Notes: generated from the letters alone by a model not told the origin. Shown: positions 1 through 9,185, numbered from the stretch's first letter. The stretch: DNA of 39,381 nt from Pseudoalteromonas rubra (GCF_000967655.1 NZ_JXYA01000015.1:1-39381); one strand, 5' to 3'. A program made the numbers and translations.

Positions 1-1076
1 GCTCTGCCTTTTCTTTGGCCAGACGCTCGGCTTCTTCACGCTCTGCCTGCTCTTTTGCCAGACGCTCGGCTTCTTCACGTGCTGCTTGCTCTTTGGCCAA
101 ACGCTCGGCTTCTTCACGCTCTGCCTTTTCTTTGGCCAAACGCTCGGCTTCTTCACGCTCTGCCTGCTCTTTTGCCAGACGCTCGGCTTCTTCCCGTGCA
201 GCTTGCTCTTTGGCTAAACGCTCAGCTTCTTCACGTGCTGCCTGCTCTTTGGCTAAACGCTCTGCTTGCTCTTTGGCTAAACGTGCAGCTTCTTCACGTG
301 CTGCCTGCTCTTTGGCTAAACGCTCAGCTTCTTCACGCTCTGCTTGCTCTTTGGCTAAACGTGCGGCTTCTTCACGCTCGGCCTGTTCTTTGGCTAAACG
401 TTCGGCTTCTTCACGCTCGGCCTGTTCTTTGGCTAAACGCGCGGCTTCTTCACGTACTGCCTGCTCTTTGGCTAAACGTGCGGTTTCTTCACGTTCAGCC
501 TGCTCTTTGGCTAAACGCCCGGCTTCTTCGCGTTCTGCCTGCTCTTTGGCTACACGTTCGGCTTCTTCGCGTCCTGCCTGCTCTTTGGCTACACGCGCGG
601 CTTCTTCACGTTCTGCCTGCTCTTTGGCTAAACGCTCGGCTTCTTCACGTTCTGCCTGCTCTTTAGCTAAACGCTCGGCTTCTTCACGCTCTGCTTGCTC
701 TTTGGCTAAACGCGCGGCTTCTTCACGTTCTGCCTGTTCTTTGGCTAAACGTGCTGCTTCTTCACGTGCTGCCTGCTCTTTTGCCAAACGCTCGGTTTCT
801 TCACGTGCTGCCTGCTCTTTGGCTAAACGCTCCGCTTCTTCACGCTCTGCCTGCGCTTTGGCTACACGCTCGGCTTCTTCACGTCCTGCTTGCTCTTTGG
901 CTAAACGCGCGGCTTCTTCACGCTCTGCCTGCTCTTTGGCTAAACGCGCTGCTTCTTCACGCTCGGCCTGCTCTTTTGCTAAACGCTCGGCTTCTTCACG
1001 CTCTGCCTGCTCTTTTGCTAAACGCTCGGCTTCTTCACGCTTCGCCTGTTCCTCGGCTAAGCGAGCGGCTTCTCGT
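1..1076 (-). repeat. 39-bp in-frame tandem repeat inside ftsY
   Basis: About 27 units with 39-bp periodicity are visible, marked by the recurring segment cggcttcttcacg (+ strand) at 39-bp spacing. One interval, between about 224 and 287, is 63 bp instead of 39, so it contains an extra shortened 24-bp unit. All lengths are multiples of three, so the reading frame is kept. Units differ mostly by synonymous or conservative changes (E/A alternation). The array continues past position 1. Confidence 0.95.
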
Positions 1077-1147
1077 TCAGCTTCTTGCTGTTTTTTATCT
1101 GACTTTCCGAACCCTAACCAGGATAGAATTTTGCTCTTTTTACCCAT
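1..1147 (-). CDS. ftsY: Signal recognition particle receptor FtsY, N-terminal part (runs off window)
   Basis: FtsY is the SRP receptor GTPase that docks ribosome-nascent chains at the inner membrane. Only the first 382 codons lie here; the NG GTPase domain would be beyond position 1. The ATG is at 1147-1145. The N-terminus contains the segment SWLGFG, which matches the membrane-targeting start of E. coli FtsY, preceded by lysines. From about residue 22 onward the protein is a 13-residue tandem repeat (consensus [13 protein letters not shown]), an extreme version of the acidic A domain of gammaproteobacterial FtsY. Divergent rsmD is the usual neighbour of ftsY, which supports the call. The frame is open to the edge. 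The GTPase core is not visible, so identity rests on the N-terminus and context. Confidence 0.85.
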   Translation of the reverse strand, partial: MGKKSKILSWLGFGKSDKKQQEAEREAARLAEEQAKREEAERLAKEQAEREEAERLAKEQAEREEAARLAKEQAEREEAARLAKEQAGREEAERVAKAQAEREEAERLAKEQAAREETERLAKEQAAREEAARLAKEQAEREEAARLAKEQAEREEAERLAKEQAEREEAERLAKEQAEREEAARVAKEQAGREEAERVAKEQAEREEAGRLAKEQAEREETARLAKEQAVREEAARLAKEQAEREEAERLAKEQAEREEAARLAKEQAEREEAERLAKEQAAREEAARLAKEQAERLAKEQAAREEAERLAKEQAAREEAERLAKEQAEREEAERLAKEKAEREEAERLAKEQAAREEAERLAKEQAEREEAERLAKEKAE

Positions 1148-1245
1148 AACTCGCTAAATACCGTTTTAGTGTGCAATCAAATTAGTGAGAACTTATTGGC
1201 GCAGATGATCCATGCGCACAGGCGCTGTGGTGGAAGACCTGACAG

Positions 1246-1259
1246 GCCATGTACATGGC
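1246..1259. promoter_or_regulatory. Perfect 14-bp palindrome between ftsY and rsmD
   Basis: GCCATGTACATGGC is its own reverse complement and lies in the 285-bp divergent intergenic region. It could be a binding site for a dimeric regulator, but no known consensus is recognised. A possible rsmD -10 box (TATACT) is at 1395-1400, with no good -35 partner. Confidence 0.25.
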
Positions 1260-1432
1260 TGATAACAAGCTCTGTCATTATTGCCCGACAGTGTACCATG
1301 TTCCAATAGGATGAAAAATCACAGCTTAATGATATCTGCGCGGATCGCACCCAGGCGCAGCAATAAACCTTGCTCCACCTTACCCTGAATGCGGTATACT
1401 GGAAGCTGTCATTTGCGTGTAGTGGGTAAAAA

Positions 1433-2011
1433 ATGAGAAAGCAGCAGTCAAAAAAGCCGGTATCCGGGCATATTCGTTTGATCAGTGGTCGATTTCGCGG
1501 GCGTAAGTTGCCCGTTAAAGATGTTGAAGGGCTCAGACCAACCACCGACAGAGTAAAGGAAACCGTGTTCAACTGGCTGATGCAGGATGTCAGAGATGCC
1601 AAGGTACTGGACTGCTTTGCCGGTTCCGGCAGCCTTGGCTTTGAGGCCTTGTCACGGTTTGCCCACAGTGGTGTGTTTTTTGAATTTGACAAACAGGTAG
1701 CGCAGCAGCTGCAAGACAATATCGCAACGCTTAAATTAGACAATGCCCAGGTCGAGCAAGGCGATACCTTAGCTAAACTGGCTGTTCAGGCTCCCCAGCA
1801 ATTCGACTTAGTGTTTGTTGACCCGCCATTTCGGCGCGATATGGTGCAAACCAGCTGTACGTTACTTGAGGCCAATCAATGGCTCAGCGAAGACGCCCTG
1901 ATTTATGTCGAGTTTGAACGCGAAAATACCCCAGAATTCCCTGCAAACTGGACCCTATTAAAAGAAAAACTCGCCGGGCAAGTGTGCTGCCGACTCTATC
2001 AACGCGCTTAA
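1433..2011 (+). CDS. rsmD: 16S rRNA (guanine(966)-N(2))-methyltransferase RsmD
   Basis: This 192-residue SAM-dependent methyltransferase modifies G966 of 16S rRNA during small-subunit assembly. SAM motif I is visible (VLDCFAGSGSLGFEA, about residues 56-70), as is the catalytic DPPF motif in FDLVFVDPPF (about residues 125-134). The opening (SGHIRLISGRFRGRKLPV) and the RPTTDRVKETVFNWL segment are typical of the family. Length matches E. coli RsmD (about 198 residues). It is divergent from ftsY, the classic gammaproteobacterial arrangement. The ATG is preceded by a weak GTGGG ribosome-binding site. Confidence 0.95.
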   Translation: MRKQQSKKPVSGHIRLISGRFRGRKLPVKDVEGLRPTTDRVKETVFNWLMQDVRDAKVLDCFAGSGSLGFEALSRFAHSGVFFEFDKQVAQQLQDNIATLKLDNAQVEQGDTLAKLAVQAPQQFDLVFVDPPFRRDMVQTSCTLLEANQWLSEDALIYVEFERENTPEFPANWTLLKEKLAGQVCCRLYQRA

Positions 2012-2098
2012 TGGTCACCGTACAGCAAGGCTAAATAGCTGAAATAATGGGCAGTTTAGTATAAATGCTCGCGCCCGGTCGCGCATCTGGTCTCGAGC

Positions 2099-2127
2099 AT
2101 GACAGTTGCGGTAATTTTAACTATAAT
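2099..2127 (+). promoter_or_regulatory. Strong sigma70 promoter of the rpsU operon
   Basis: A -35 box ATGACA (2099-2104, 5/6 to consensus) and a -10 box TATAAT (2122-2127, 6/6) are separated by exactly 17 bp. The predicted start near 2135 leaves a leader of about 107 nt before rpsU. Confidence 0.75.
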
Positions 2128-2139
2128 TTGGTCTTTACA

Positions 2140-2177
2140 TGCGGTGATGCTTCGGCTTACAATACCGCACCATTTTT
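2140..2177 (+). promoter_or_regulatory. Leader hairpin with UUCG loop upstream of rpsU
   Basis: TGCGGT (2140-2145) pairs with ACCGCA (2164-2169). The inside of the hairpin contains C(TTCG)G (2150-2155), the stable tetraloop sequence. It is followed by a short T-run at 2173-2177. This could be an attenuator or a ribosomal-protein binding site in the rpsU leader. The stem is interrupted, so the call is tentative. Confidence 0.35.
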
Positions 2178-2241
2178 GAACCAATTGACCGTTTTTTGGT
2201 CGGTTAGAGCAAAGCTCACTAATTAGGTAGGTGAATTTTTA

Positions 2242-2457
2242 ATGCCAGTAATTAAAGTAAGAGAGAACGAACCGTTTGACGTAGCACTTCGTCGTTTCAA
2301 GCGTTCATGTGAAAAAGCAGGTATCCTTTCAGAAGTTCGTCGTCGCGAGCACTATGAAAAGCCAACAGCTGAGCGTAAGCGTAAGAAAGCGGCTGCTGTT
2401 AAGCGTCACATGAAAAAGCTTTCTCGCGAAAACGCACGTCGCGTTAAATTATACTAA
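2242..2457 (+). CDS. rpsU: 30S ribosomal protein S21
   Basis: This 71-residue, very basic protein matches bS21 along its whole length (start [20 protein letters not shown], end RRVKLY). It is a component of the small-subunit platform near the anti-Shine-Dalgarno region and takes part in translation initiation. It is the first gene of the macromolecular synthesis operon, with the YqeY-like gene, dnaG and rpoD downstream. A GGTAGGTGA ribosome-binding region lies just upstream. Expression is expected from the consensus-like promoter at 2099-2127. Confidence 0.98.
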   Translation: MPVIKVRENEPFDVALRRFKRSCEKAGILSEVRRREHYEKPTAERKRKKAAAVKRHMKKLSRENARRVKLY

Positions 2458-2475
2458 TCGCTGCGAGTCTTGCAT

Positions 2476-2922
2476 ATGAGCCTGTTAGCTACGTTAAAAG
2501 ACGCGCAAAAAGCAGCAATGAAAGCCAAAGACAAACCTCGTCTTACCGCTATTCGTGCTGCCCTTGCTGAAGTTAAGCAACGAGAAATCGACAACCAAAC
2601 GACACTGGACGACGCAGGTATTACCTCCGTTTTAGTGAAGCTGGTAAAGCAACGCCGCGATTCTTATACTCAGTATAAAGACGCTGGCCGCGAAGACTTA
2701 GCCGACGTAGAAGCTGGTGAGATCACTGTGCTGGAGTCCTTCTTACCTCAACCTTTGAGTGAAGAAGAGATAGCAACATTGATCGATTCTGCAATTGCCG
2801 ATACCGGCGCCGCTGGCATGCAGGACATGGGCAAAGTAATGGGCGTGATTAAAGCAAAAGCTGAAGGTCGCGCTGATATGGGTAAAGTTTCAGGTTTAAT
2901 CAAACAGAAACTTAGCGCATAA
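2476..2922 (+). CDS. GatB/YqeY domain-containing protein
   Basis: This 148-residue protein belongs to the YqeY family, which resembles the C-terminal tRNA-binding domain of the amidotransferase subunit GatB. Its precise role is not known. The ending DMGKVMGVIKAKAEGRADMGKVSGLIKQKL is the characteristic helical YqeY tail. It lies 18 bp after rpsU and 73 bp before dnaG, its usual place in Alteromonadales and Vibrionales. I chose the ATG at 2476. An in-frame TTG two codons upstream is less likely, because the ATG start gives the family-typical MSLLATLKDA opening. Confidence 0.88.
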   Translation: MSLLATLKDAQKAAMKAKDKPRLTAIRAALAEVKQREIDNQTTLDDAGITSVLVKLVKQRRDSYTQYKDAGREDLADVEAGEITVLESFLPQPLSEEEIATLIDSAIADTGAAGMQDMGKVMGVIKAKAEGRADMGKVSGLIKQKLSA

Positions 2923-2948
2923 GCCCCGCATCAAGTATGATTATGAGT

Positions 2949-2977
2949 AAACCGAGCCTAGCGCTCGGTTTCTTCGT
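2949..2977 (+). terminator. Intra-operon terminator or attenuator before dnaG
   Basis: AAACCGAGC (2949-2957) pairs perfectly with GCTCGGTTT (2963-2971) around a 5-nt loop. It is followed by a pyrimidine-rich but imperfect T-tract. In E. coli a partial terminator sits upstream of dnaG and lowers primase relative to S21. This hairpin is in the equivalent place. Confidence 0.7.
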
Positions 2978-2995
2978 CTAAGCGATAGGGTAAAA

Positions 2996-4753
2996 ATGGC
3001 AGGAAAAATTCCAAGACAATTTATCGACGACTTGTTGGCCAGAACCGACATCGTTGAATTAATCGATAACCGTATCGGTCTGAAAAAAGCCGGCAAAGAT
3101 TATCAGGCCTGCTGCCCTTTTCATAACGAGAAATCCCCCTCTTTCACCGTCTCTCGTGACAAGCAGTTTTACCACTGTTTTGGCTGTGGTGCTAACGGCA
3201 ACGCGATTTCATTTTTAATGGAATACGACAAGCTGGAATTTGTCGACGCCATCGAAGAACTGGCCGGTCAATTCAGCCTGGAGATCCCCAGAGAACAAGG
3301 CCTCGGCGGGCCACAACGTAGCTTTGAAGAAAAAAAATCCGACTACGATCTGATGCAGCAAACCGCGCGCTTTTATCAGCAGCGACTTAATCAGCATCAG
3401 AAATCCGCAGAGGTTAAAGCCTATATTGCTGGGCGTGGTTTATCCCAGCAAACCATAGATAAATTTCAAATGGGCTTTGCGCCGCCCGAGTGGGATCAGT
3501 TGATCCGCACGCTGGCGCGCAACCCGGCGCAACGCCAGCAGTTGGTTGAATTGAAACTGGCAACAGAAAAATCACCGGGCCGTCAGTTCGACTTTTTCCG
3601 CGACCGACTGATGTTCCCAATTCGCGATAAGCGCGGTCGGGTGATCGCCTTCGGTGGCCGAGTCATGGGGCAAGATCAGGGCCCTAAATATCTCAACTCG
3701 CCGGAAACTAGAATTTTCCATAAGAGCTTTGAGCTATACGGCTTCTATGAAGCCAAACAGGCTCACCGCCAGCTGGCGCAAGTGTTGATAGTCGAAGGTT
3801 ATATGGATGTTGTAGCCCTCAGTGAGTATGGCATCGATTATGCGGTTGCTGCACTGGGTACAGCCACCACAGCAGAACATATGCAGACCTTGTTCCGTAA
3901 CACCGATCAGGTTATTTGTTGTTATGATGGCGACCGGGCCGGTAAAGATGCCGCCTGGCGCGCGCTGGAGCACGCCCTGCCCAATCTGAAAGACGGCAAA
4001 TCACTGCGCTTTGTGTTTCTGCCTGATGGTGAAGACCCGGATTCCTTAGTACAAAAAGAAGGCAAAGACGCGTTTGAGCAGCGACTAAAAGACGCCGAAG
4101 ACTATAGTAAAGTGCTGTTTTCCCGGCTGTCGGAACAATGCGACTTAACCACGGATGCCGGCAAAGCCAAACTGCTCAGTGAGGCACTGCCGCTGATCGA
4201 AAAAGTGCCCAGCGAATATTATCAGGAGTCGTTGCTAAGCACGCTAGCACGCCTGATCGGCCGTACCCGAGAGCAACTGAGTGCCAAACTGGCAACGCCG
4301 CGAAAGCAGCATACCATTGAGCGTAAGTTTAAAGTCACGCCCATGCGTCGAGCCATTGGTCTGCTGTTGCAGCACCCGAGCCTGGCATCGGTGGTAGAGC
4401 ATCTACCTGAGCTGGCTGAGCTACCCTTACCGGGTATGCGCCTGTTCCTGACATTACAGGCCACCTGTTTATCTCGACCCGATTACACCACGGCGCACAT
4501 CCTTGAAGCATTCAGGGATACGCCTGAATATTCGGCCCTGAACAAGCTGGCAACCTGGCAGCATAATATAGATGAAGAAAAGCTCATCGATGAATTTAAA
4601 AATACTTTTCAGTTTATTGAAGATCAGTGTTTAAATTTGCGCCTTGAGACCTTATTAATAAAAGACAAAACCGAGGGCTTAAACAGCGATGAACGGCTTG
4701 AATGCGCACTCCTGACTCAAGCGTTAGGTGCGCGAAGAACTGGTCAAAAATAA
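2996..4753 (+). CDS. dnaG: DNA primase DnaG
   Basis: This 585-residue primase makes the RNA primers for replication. The N-terminal zinc finger ([12 protein letters not shown] and HCFGCGANG, about residues 38-66) binds template DNA. The central RNA-polymerase core includes the Toprim signatures [10 protein letters not shown] (about 267-276) and [11 protein letters not shown] (about 311-321). The C-terminal part, from about 435, is the DnaB-helicase-binding region. Length matches E. coli DnaG (581). The ATG at 2996 follows an AGGG ribosome-binding site. It lies between the attenuator-like hairpin and rpoD, the conserved arrangement of the operon. Confidence 0.98.
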   Translation: MAGKIPRQFIDDLLARTDIVELIDNRIGLKKAGKDYQACCPFHNEKSPSFTVSRDKQFYHCFGCGANGNAISFLMEYDKLEFVDAIEELAGQFSLEIPREQGLGGPQRSFEEKKSDYDLMQQTARFYQQRLNQHQKSAEVKAYIAGRGLSQQTIDKFQMGFAPPEWDQLIRTLARNPAQRQQLVELKLATEKSPGRQFDFFRDRLMFPIRDKRGRVIAFGGRVMGQDQGPKYLNSPETRIFHKSFELYGFYEAKQAHRQLAQVLIVEGYMDVVALSEYGIDYAVAALGTATTAEHMQTLFRNTDQVICCYDGDRAGKDAAWRALEHALPNLKDGKSLRFVFLPDGEDPDSLVQKEGKDAFEQRLKDAEDYSKVLFSRLSEQCDLTTDAGKAKLLSEALPLIEKVPSEYYQESLLSTLARLIGRTREQLSAKLATPRKQHTIERKFKVTPMRRAIGLLLQHPSLASVVEHLPELAELPLPGMRLFLTLQATCLSRPDYTTAHILEAFRDTPEYSALNKLATWQHNIDEEKLIDEFKNTFQFIEDQCLNLRLETLLIKDKTEGLNSDERLECALLTQALGARRTGQK

Positions 4754-4769
4754 TTTTTGCTGTTATAAT
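4741..4769 (+). promoter_or_regulatory. Extended -10 promoter in front of rpoD
   Basis: TGTTATAAT (4761-4769) is an extended -10 element with a perfect TATAAT. A 4/6 -35 box (TGGTCA, 4741-4746) lies 17 bp upstream and overlaps the last codons of dnaG. It would give rpoD transcription independent of the upstream genes. Confidence 0.6.
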
Positions 4770-4856
4770 GTTCTATTCACTGCGTCAACCAAAATAGTGT
4801 GGTTTTTAGCTGACGCCCGTTGTAACAACTTTATCAGAGTGGAAGCAATAATCTCT

Positions 4857-6701
4857 ATGGATCAAACTCCTCAGTCACAACTCAAACTTCTGATTCAGAA
4901 AGGTAAAGAGCAAGGTTACTTAACTTTTGCAGAAGTTAACGATCACCTTCCACAAGACATCATAGATTCGGATCAAGTAGAAGATATCATTAGCATGATC
5001 AATGATATGGGTATCCAGGTAGCAGAGTCTGCACCGGATGCCGATGAACTGATGATGCAGGAAACCACGACCGACGAGGATGCAGCCGAAGCCGCGGCTG
5101 CCGCATTGGCAACGGTAGAAAAAGAGATCGGCAGAACCACAGACCCAGTGCGCATGTATATGCGTGAAATGGGTACGGTTGAGCTGCTGACGCGCGAAGG
5201 TGAAATTCAGATCGCCAAACGCATCGAAGAGGGAATTAATCAGGTACAGATCTCGGTTGCCGAGTACCCTGAAGCCATTACTTACTTGCTTGAACAATGG
5301 GACAAATACGAAGCCGAAGAGATGCGCCTGAGCGACATCGTCTCTGGTTTCTTCGACTCGTTAGAAGACGATGAAGCCCCTATTTCAGCGACTCACATTG
5401 GTTCTGAGCTCAGTGAAGAAGACCTCGACGATGAAGACGATGATGGCGATGAAGACGACGATGATTCGGACGACGCAGATACGGGTCCGGATCCTGAAAT
5501 TGCGCGCGAGCACTTCGAAGAATTAAGAACCCTTTACATCAATGCACGTAAGTGTTTTGAAGTAAAAGGCCGTGCACACCCGGATTCACAAGCAGCGATT
5601 GCCGAAATCGGCGAGCTGTTCCGTAAATTTAAACTTGTGCCAAAACAGTTTGACCGCATGGTTAACAACATGCGTGACATGATGGACCGCGTTCGTGTTC
5701 AGGAACGTATCATCATGAAGCAAGCGGTACAGATTGCAAAGCTACCGAAGAAAACCTTCATCAAGCACTTTGCAAACAATGAAACGGATATGGCCTGGGT
5801 CGATGCTGAAATTGCAGCAGGTGATAAGCACTCTGCAAAATTAGCTGAAGTAAAACCAGAAATCGAACGTTGTGTGAACAAGCTGAGCGCCATCGAAGAA
5901 AGCACAGGCCTGAGCATTGAGCGTATTAAAGACATCAACCGTCGTATGAGCATTGGTGAAGCCAAGGCCCGCCGTGCGAAGAAAGAAATGGTTGAAGCCA
6001 ACTTACGTCTGGTTATTTCAATTGCGAAAAAGTACACCAACCGTGGCCTGCAATTCCTGGATCTGATCCAGGAAGGTAACATTGGCCTGATGAAAGCCGT
6101 TGATAAATTCGAATACCGCCGTGGTTATAAGTTCTCGACTTATGCAACCTGGTGGATCCGTCAGGCTATCACCCGCTCTATCGCTGACCAGGCACGTACT
6201 ATCCGTATTCCGGTGCACATGATTGAGACGATCAATAAGTTGAATCGTATCTCTCGTCAGATGCTACAGGAAATGGGTCGTGAGCCAAGCCCGGAAGAGC
6301 TGGCTGAGCGCATGATGATGCCAGAAGACAAGATCCGTAAAGTGCTGAAAATTGCCAAAGAGCCAATCTCCATGGAGACGCCAATCGGTGATGATGAAGA
6401 TTCGCATCTGGGTGATTTCATCGAAGACACCACGATTGAATCGCCGGTGGATTCAGCGACAATGGAAAGCCTGCGCGGCGCGACCAACGAAGTACTTGCT
6501 GGCCTGACGGCCCGTGAAGCCAAAGTACTGCGTATGCGTTTTGGTATCGACATGAATACCGACCACACGCTGGAAGAAGTGGGTAAACAGTTTGACGTAA
6601 CCCGTGAGCGTATTCGTCAGATTGAAGCAAAGGCTTTGCGTAAGCTGCGCCATCCATCACGCTCTGACTTACTGAAGAGCTTCCTGGATGTGAAAGGCTA
6701 A
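4857..6701 (+). CDS. rpoD: RNA polymerase sigma factor RpoD (sigma70)
   Basis: This is the primary sigma factor, 614 residues (E. coli 613). Region 1.1 opens [20 protein letters not shown]. Region 1.2 contains [17 protein letters not shown] long acidic stretch ([17 protein letters not shown]) lies in the non-conserved region. Region 2 carries [20 protein letters not shown] and the -10-recognising [12 protein letters not shown]. Region 4.2 ends with the helix-turn-helix [20 protein letters not shown]. An in-frame extension to 4728 exists, but the ATG at 4857 gives an exact match to known RpoD N-termini. It is the last gene of the operon and is followed by a strong terminator. Confidence 0.98.
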   Translation: MDQTPQSQLKLLIQKGKEQGYLTFAEVNDHLPQDIIDSDQVEDIISMINDMGIQVAESAPDADELMMQETTTDEDAAEAAAAALATVEKEIGRTTDPVRMYMREMGTVELLTREGEIQIAKRIEEGINQVQISVAEYPEAITYLLEQWDKYEAEEMRLSDIVSGFFDSLEDDEAPISATHIGSELSEEDLDDEDDDGDEDDDDSDDADTGPDPEIAREHFEELRTLYINARKCFEVKGRAHPDSQAAIAEIGELFRKFKLVPKQFDRMVNNMRDMMDRVRVQERIIMKQAVQIAKLPKKTFIKHFANNETDMAWVDAEIAAGDKHSAKLAEVKPEIERCVNKLSAIEESTGLSIERIKDINRRMSIGEAKARRAKKEMVEANLRLVISIAKKYTNRGLQFLDLIQEGNIGLMKAVDKFEYRRGYKFSTYATWWIRQAITRSIADQARTIRIPVHMIETINKLNRISRQMLQEMGREPSPEELAERMMMPEDKIRKVLKIAKEPISMETPIGDDEDSHLGDFIEDTTIESPVDSATMESLRGATNEVLAGLTAREAKVLRMRFGIDMNTDHTLEEVGKQFDVTRERIRQIEAKALRKLRHPSRSDLLKSFLDVKG

Positions 6702-6720
6702 GCGCCCATTCAAAATCATC

Positions 6721-6745
6721 AAAGGCCGCATTTGCGGCCTTTTTA
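6721..6745 (+). terminator. Terminator after rpoD
   Basis: A GC-rich stem GGCCGC/GCGGCC (6724-6729 and 6734-6739) with AAA/TTT flanks and a trailing T-run (6740-6744) is a standard intrinsic terminator 20 bp after the rpoD stop. Confidence 0.9.
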
Positions 6746-6792
6746 GTTTACTCTGGGATCGATAGACCCGAATTATAAATAGGTAACAACTT

Positions 6793-7665
6793 ATGGCTTG
6801 GATCCAGATCCGCATTGATGCCGACAAAAACAGCGCCGACCATTACAGCGATCTGCTGATGGAGATCGGCTGCCCGTCTGTCACATATATCGACGGACAA
6901 AACAACCCCATCTATGAGCCTAAGCCCGGTGAAGTGCTGCTTTGGCCACAAACCATAGTGATTGGCTTGTTTGAGGCCAACCACGATATGCAGGCGGTTG
7001 TAGACTATCTGAAGACCGCCAGTGATGCCCCACTTAAATACAAGCTGGAGCAGCTCGAAGACAAAGACTGGGAACGCGAGTGGATGGATAACTTCCACCC
7101 GATCAAATTTGGTGAGCGTTTGTGGATCTGCCCCAGCTGGCGTGACGTACCCGATCCGGATGCCGTCAATGTATTACTCGATCCAGGACTGGCTTTCGGC
7201 ACGGGCACCCATGCCACCACAGCACTGTGCCTGAAATGGCTGGAACAGCAAGACTTGAGCGGTAAAACCGTGGTCGACTTTGGCTGCGGCTCCGGGATCC
7301 TGGGGATCGCGGCGATCAAACTGGGCGCAGAGCGGGTGATCGGTATCGACATCGATCCACAAGCACTGGTTGCCAGTCGCGATAATGCCGCGCGCAATGG
7401 CGTGGCCGACCAATTAGAAGTGTACCTACCTGAGAATCAGCCGGAGTTTTCTGCTGACATAGTCGTAGCCAATATTCTGGCACAGCCGCTCAGAGAGTTG
7501 CATGAGGTGATCCTCGGTTTCCTTAAACCAGGCGGCGAAATCGCCATGTCGGGCATACTGGAAGAACAGGCGCAGTCGGTAGCCGATGTCTACGCCCCTT
7601 TCCTGACACTTGAGGCCATTGCTCAGGAGGGTGAATGGACCCGAGTGAGCGGCAAAAAAGGTTAG
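6793..7665 (+). CDS. prmA: Ribosomal protein L11 methyltransferase
   Basis: This 290-residue cytoplasmic enzyme trimethylates ribosomal protein L11 at several amino groups using SAM. The N-terminal substrate-binding domain opens [12 protein letters not shown]. The linker [24 protein letters not shown] and the [18 protein letters not shown] segment are diagnostic. SAM motif I is [15 protein letters not shown] (about residues 160-174), followed by IGIDIDPQA. Length matches the family (about 293). It has its own start after the rpoD terminator, with an AGGT ribosome-binding site, and ends in a terminator, so it is probably monocistronic. Confidence 0.97.
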   Translation: MAWIQIRIDADKNSADHYSDLLMEIGCPSVTYIDGQNNPIYEPKPGEVLLWPQTIVIGLFEANHDMQAVVDYLKTASDAPLKYKLEQLEDKDWEREWMDNFHPIKFGERLWICPSWRDVPDPDAVNVLLDPGLAFGTGTHATTALCLKWLEQQDLSGKTVVDFGCGSGILGIAAIKLGAERVIGIDIDPQALVASRDNAARNGVADQLEVYLPENQPEFSADIVVANILAQPLRELHEVILGFLKPGGEIAMSGILEEQAQSVADVYAPFLTLEAIAQEGEWTRVSGKKG

Positions 7666-7676
7666 TGCCTTATCAC

Positions 7677-7714
7677 GCGTAAAGCCCTTAATTAACAGGC
7701 TTTACGCATTTTTT
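7677..7714 (+). terminator. Terminator after prmA
   Basis: A perfect 10-bp stem (GCGTAAAGCC, 7677-7686; GGCTTTACGC, 7698-7707) with an 11-nt loop is followed by ATTTTTT. Confidence 0.9.
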
Positions 7715-7845
7715 ACAGTCCCTTCTTGCTCGCTTTGAAATGACAAACGGTTAAATTTAAAACAATTCTGACCTTCAGTCAGTTTGTTATAAAAAGTCAA
7801 CCCGTCAAGCTCAAAAAAAAAGCACTTATGTTCAATTTATAGCCT

Positions 7846-7880
7846 TTGATTTTTGCAAAAAAAACCGTAAACTTAGCGCC
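7846..7880 (+). promoter_or_regulatory. Candidate dusB-fis promoter with GC-rich discriminator
   Basis: TTGATT (7846-7851) and TAAACT (7868-7873) are 16 bp apart, each 4/6 to consensus. They are followed at once by AGCGCCCC. In E. coli the dusB-fis promoter has a GC-rich discriminator linked to stringent and growth-rate control. The same arrangement here is suggestive. Confidence 0.45.
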
Positions 7881-7907
7881 CCTTGAAAAGAGGCGGATTG
7901 AACAGCA

Positions 7908-8879
7908 GTGCGTATTGGTCCTTACCAACTTGAAAACAACTTAATGGTCGCGCCAATGGCGGGGATCACCGACAGACCTTTCAGACAATTGTGTCGGCGC
8001 TTAGGGGCCGGACTGGCGGTGTCAGAAATGTTGTCTTCAAATCCAAAGGTATGGAAAACCGATAAATCAATGAACCGCATGGATCACAGCGGTGAGTCGG
8101 GTATTCGTTCCGTGCAAATCGCCGGAGCAGATCCTGAGTTGATGGCGCAGGCGGCGCAGTTCAATGTCAGTAATGGCGCGCAGATCATAGATATTAATAT
8201 GGGCTGCCCCGCGAAGAAAGTGAATAAAAAGCTGGCAGGCTCAGCGCTATTGCAATACCCGGAACTGGTGGAAGAGATAGTTCAGGCTGTGGTCAACGCA
8301 GTCGATGTCCCGGTCACTTTGAAAATCCGCACAGGATGGGATCCGGAAAATCGCAATGGCATTGAGATTGCTCGCATTGCCGAGCGTAATGGCATTGCTT
8401 CTTTGGCCGTACATGGGCGCACCCGTGCATGTATGTATAAAGGCAACGCCGAATATGCCACGATCAAAGCGATCAAAGCAGCGGTTGGCATTCCTGTAGT
8501 GGCAAACGGAGACATCGACTCTCCACAAAAGGCCAAACAGGTACTGGATTATACGGGCGCAGATGCCATCATGATTGGTCGAGCTGCCCAAGGTCGTCCC
8601 TGGATTTTCCGGGAGATAGACCATTACTTGCGTACTGGAGAAACGCTTGCAGCCCCGGAGTTATCCGAGGTACGCAGCATTTTGATGGAACACCTGGTGA
8701 ATCTCCATCATTTCTACGGTATGCCAATGGGTGTACGCATCGCACGCAAACATGTGTCCTGGTATTTGCAGGCCCATGACCAAGATGGTCAATTTAGGCG
8801 AGTATTCAATGCTCTGGACGATGCCAATGCGCAGGTCGAGACATTAGAACACTATTTTGAAACACTAGCAGCTAACTAA
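7908..8879 (+). CDS. dusB: tRNA-dihydrouridine synthase B
   Basis: This 323-residue FMN-dependent enzyme reduces uridine to dihydrouridine in tRNA. The TIM-barrel opening APMAGITDRPFRQL, the catalytic cysteine in NMGCPAKKV (about residues 98-106), VTLKIRTGW, LAVHGRTR, and the FMN-binding VVANGDI and GADAIMIGRAAQGRPWIF are all present. The start is a GTG at 7908 preceded by AGAGGCGG. It reproduces the MRIGPYQL opening known from E. coli DusB (MRIGQYQL). It lies 15 bp before fis, forming the conserved dusB-fis operon. Confidence 0.96.
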   Translation: MRIGPYQLENNLMVAPMAGITDRPFRQLCRRLGAGLAVSEMLSSNPKVWKTDKSMNRMDHSGESGIRSVQIAGADPELMAQAAQFNVSNGAQIIDINMGCPAKKVNKKLAGSALLQYPELVEEIVQAVVNAVDVPVTLKIRTGWDPENRNGIEIARIAERNGIASLAVHGRTRACMYKGNAEYATIKAIKAAVGIPVVANGDIDSPQKAKQVLDYTGADAIMIGRAAQGRPWIFREIDHYLRTGETLAAPELSEVRSILMEHLVNLHHFYGMPMGVRIARKHVSWYLQAHDQDGQFRRVFNALDDANAQVETLEHYFETLAAN

Positions 8880-8894
8880 GAAAGAGACATAAAG

Positions 8895-9185
8895 ATGTTC
8901 GAACAAAATGTGACTTCTCCATTTATCACTAACGCTCATGTTCAGTCACAAGAGAAACCGCAACCACTTCGCGATGCAGTGAAAAAAGCTGTACACCACT
9001 ACCTAAAACAGCTTAACGGTCAGGACGTACAAGACGTTTATGAGTTGGTTCTTTCTGAGCTTGAAGCACCACTACTTGAAGAAGTAATGACTTACACACG
9101 TGGTAACCAAACTCGTGCTGCCATCTTACTGGGTATCAACCGTGGTACACTGCGTAAGAAACTGAAAAAGTACGGCATGAACTAA
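8895..9185 (+). CDS. fis: Nucleoid-associated protein Fis
   Basis: Fis is a small homodimeric DNA-bending protein that activates rRNA promoters and organises the nucleoid. The 96-residue protein (E. coli 98) ends with the helix-turn-helix [20 protein letters not shown] and YGMN, essentially identical to known Fis. The N-terminal beta-hairpin region is more variable. It is translated 15 bp after dusB and is followed by a strong terminator, so dusB and fis share a transcript. Confidence 0.98.
   Translation: MFEQNVTSPFITNAHVQSQEKPQPLRDAVKKAVHHYLKQLNGQDVQDVYELVLSELEAPLLEEVMTYTRGNQTRAAILLGINRGTLRKKLKKYGMN

Noticed and set aside
1..1076. CRISPR-like array
   Set aside because: The repeats are contiguous without unique spacers, are coding, and vary by codon-level substitutions.
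15..1157. Long rightward open frames across the repeat region (about 380, 203 and 132 codons)
   Set aside because: They are antisense shadows of the ftsY repeat. A 39-bp repeat without stops in one frame is open over its whole length. The products ([13 protein letters not shown] repeats) resemble no protein, and the leftward frame matches FtsY.
4728..4856. N-terminal extension of RpoD
   Set aside because: The frame is open upstream, but the extra 43 residues match no RpoD, and the ATG at 4857 gives the exact known N-terminus. The extension would also overlap dnaG and the promoter.
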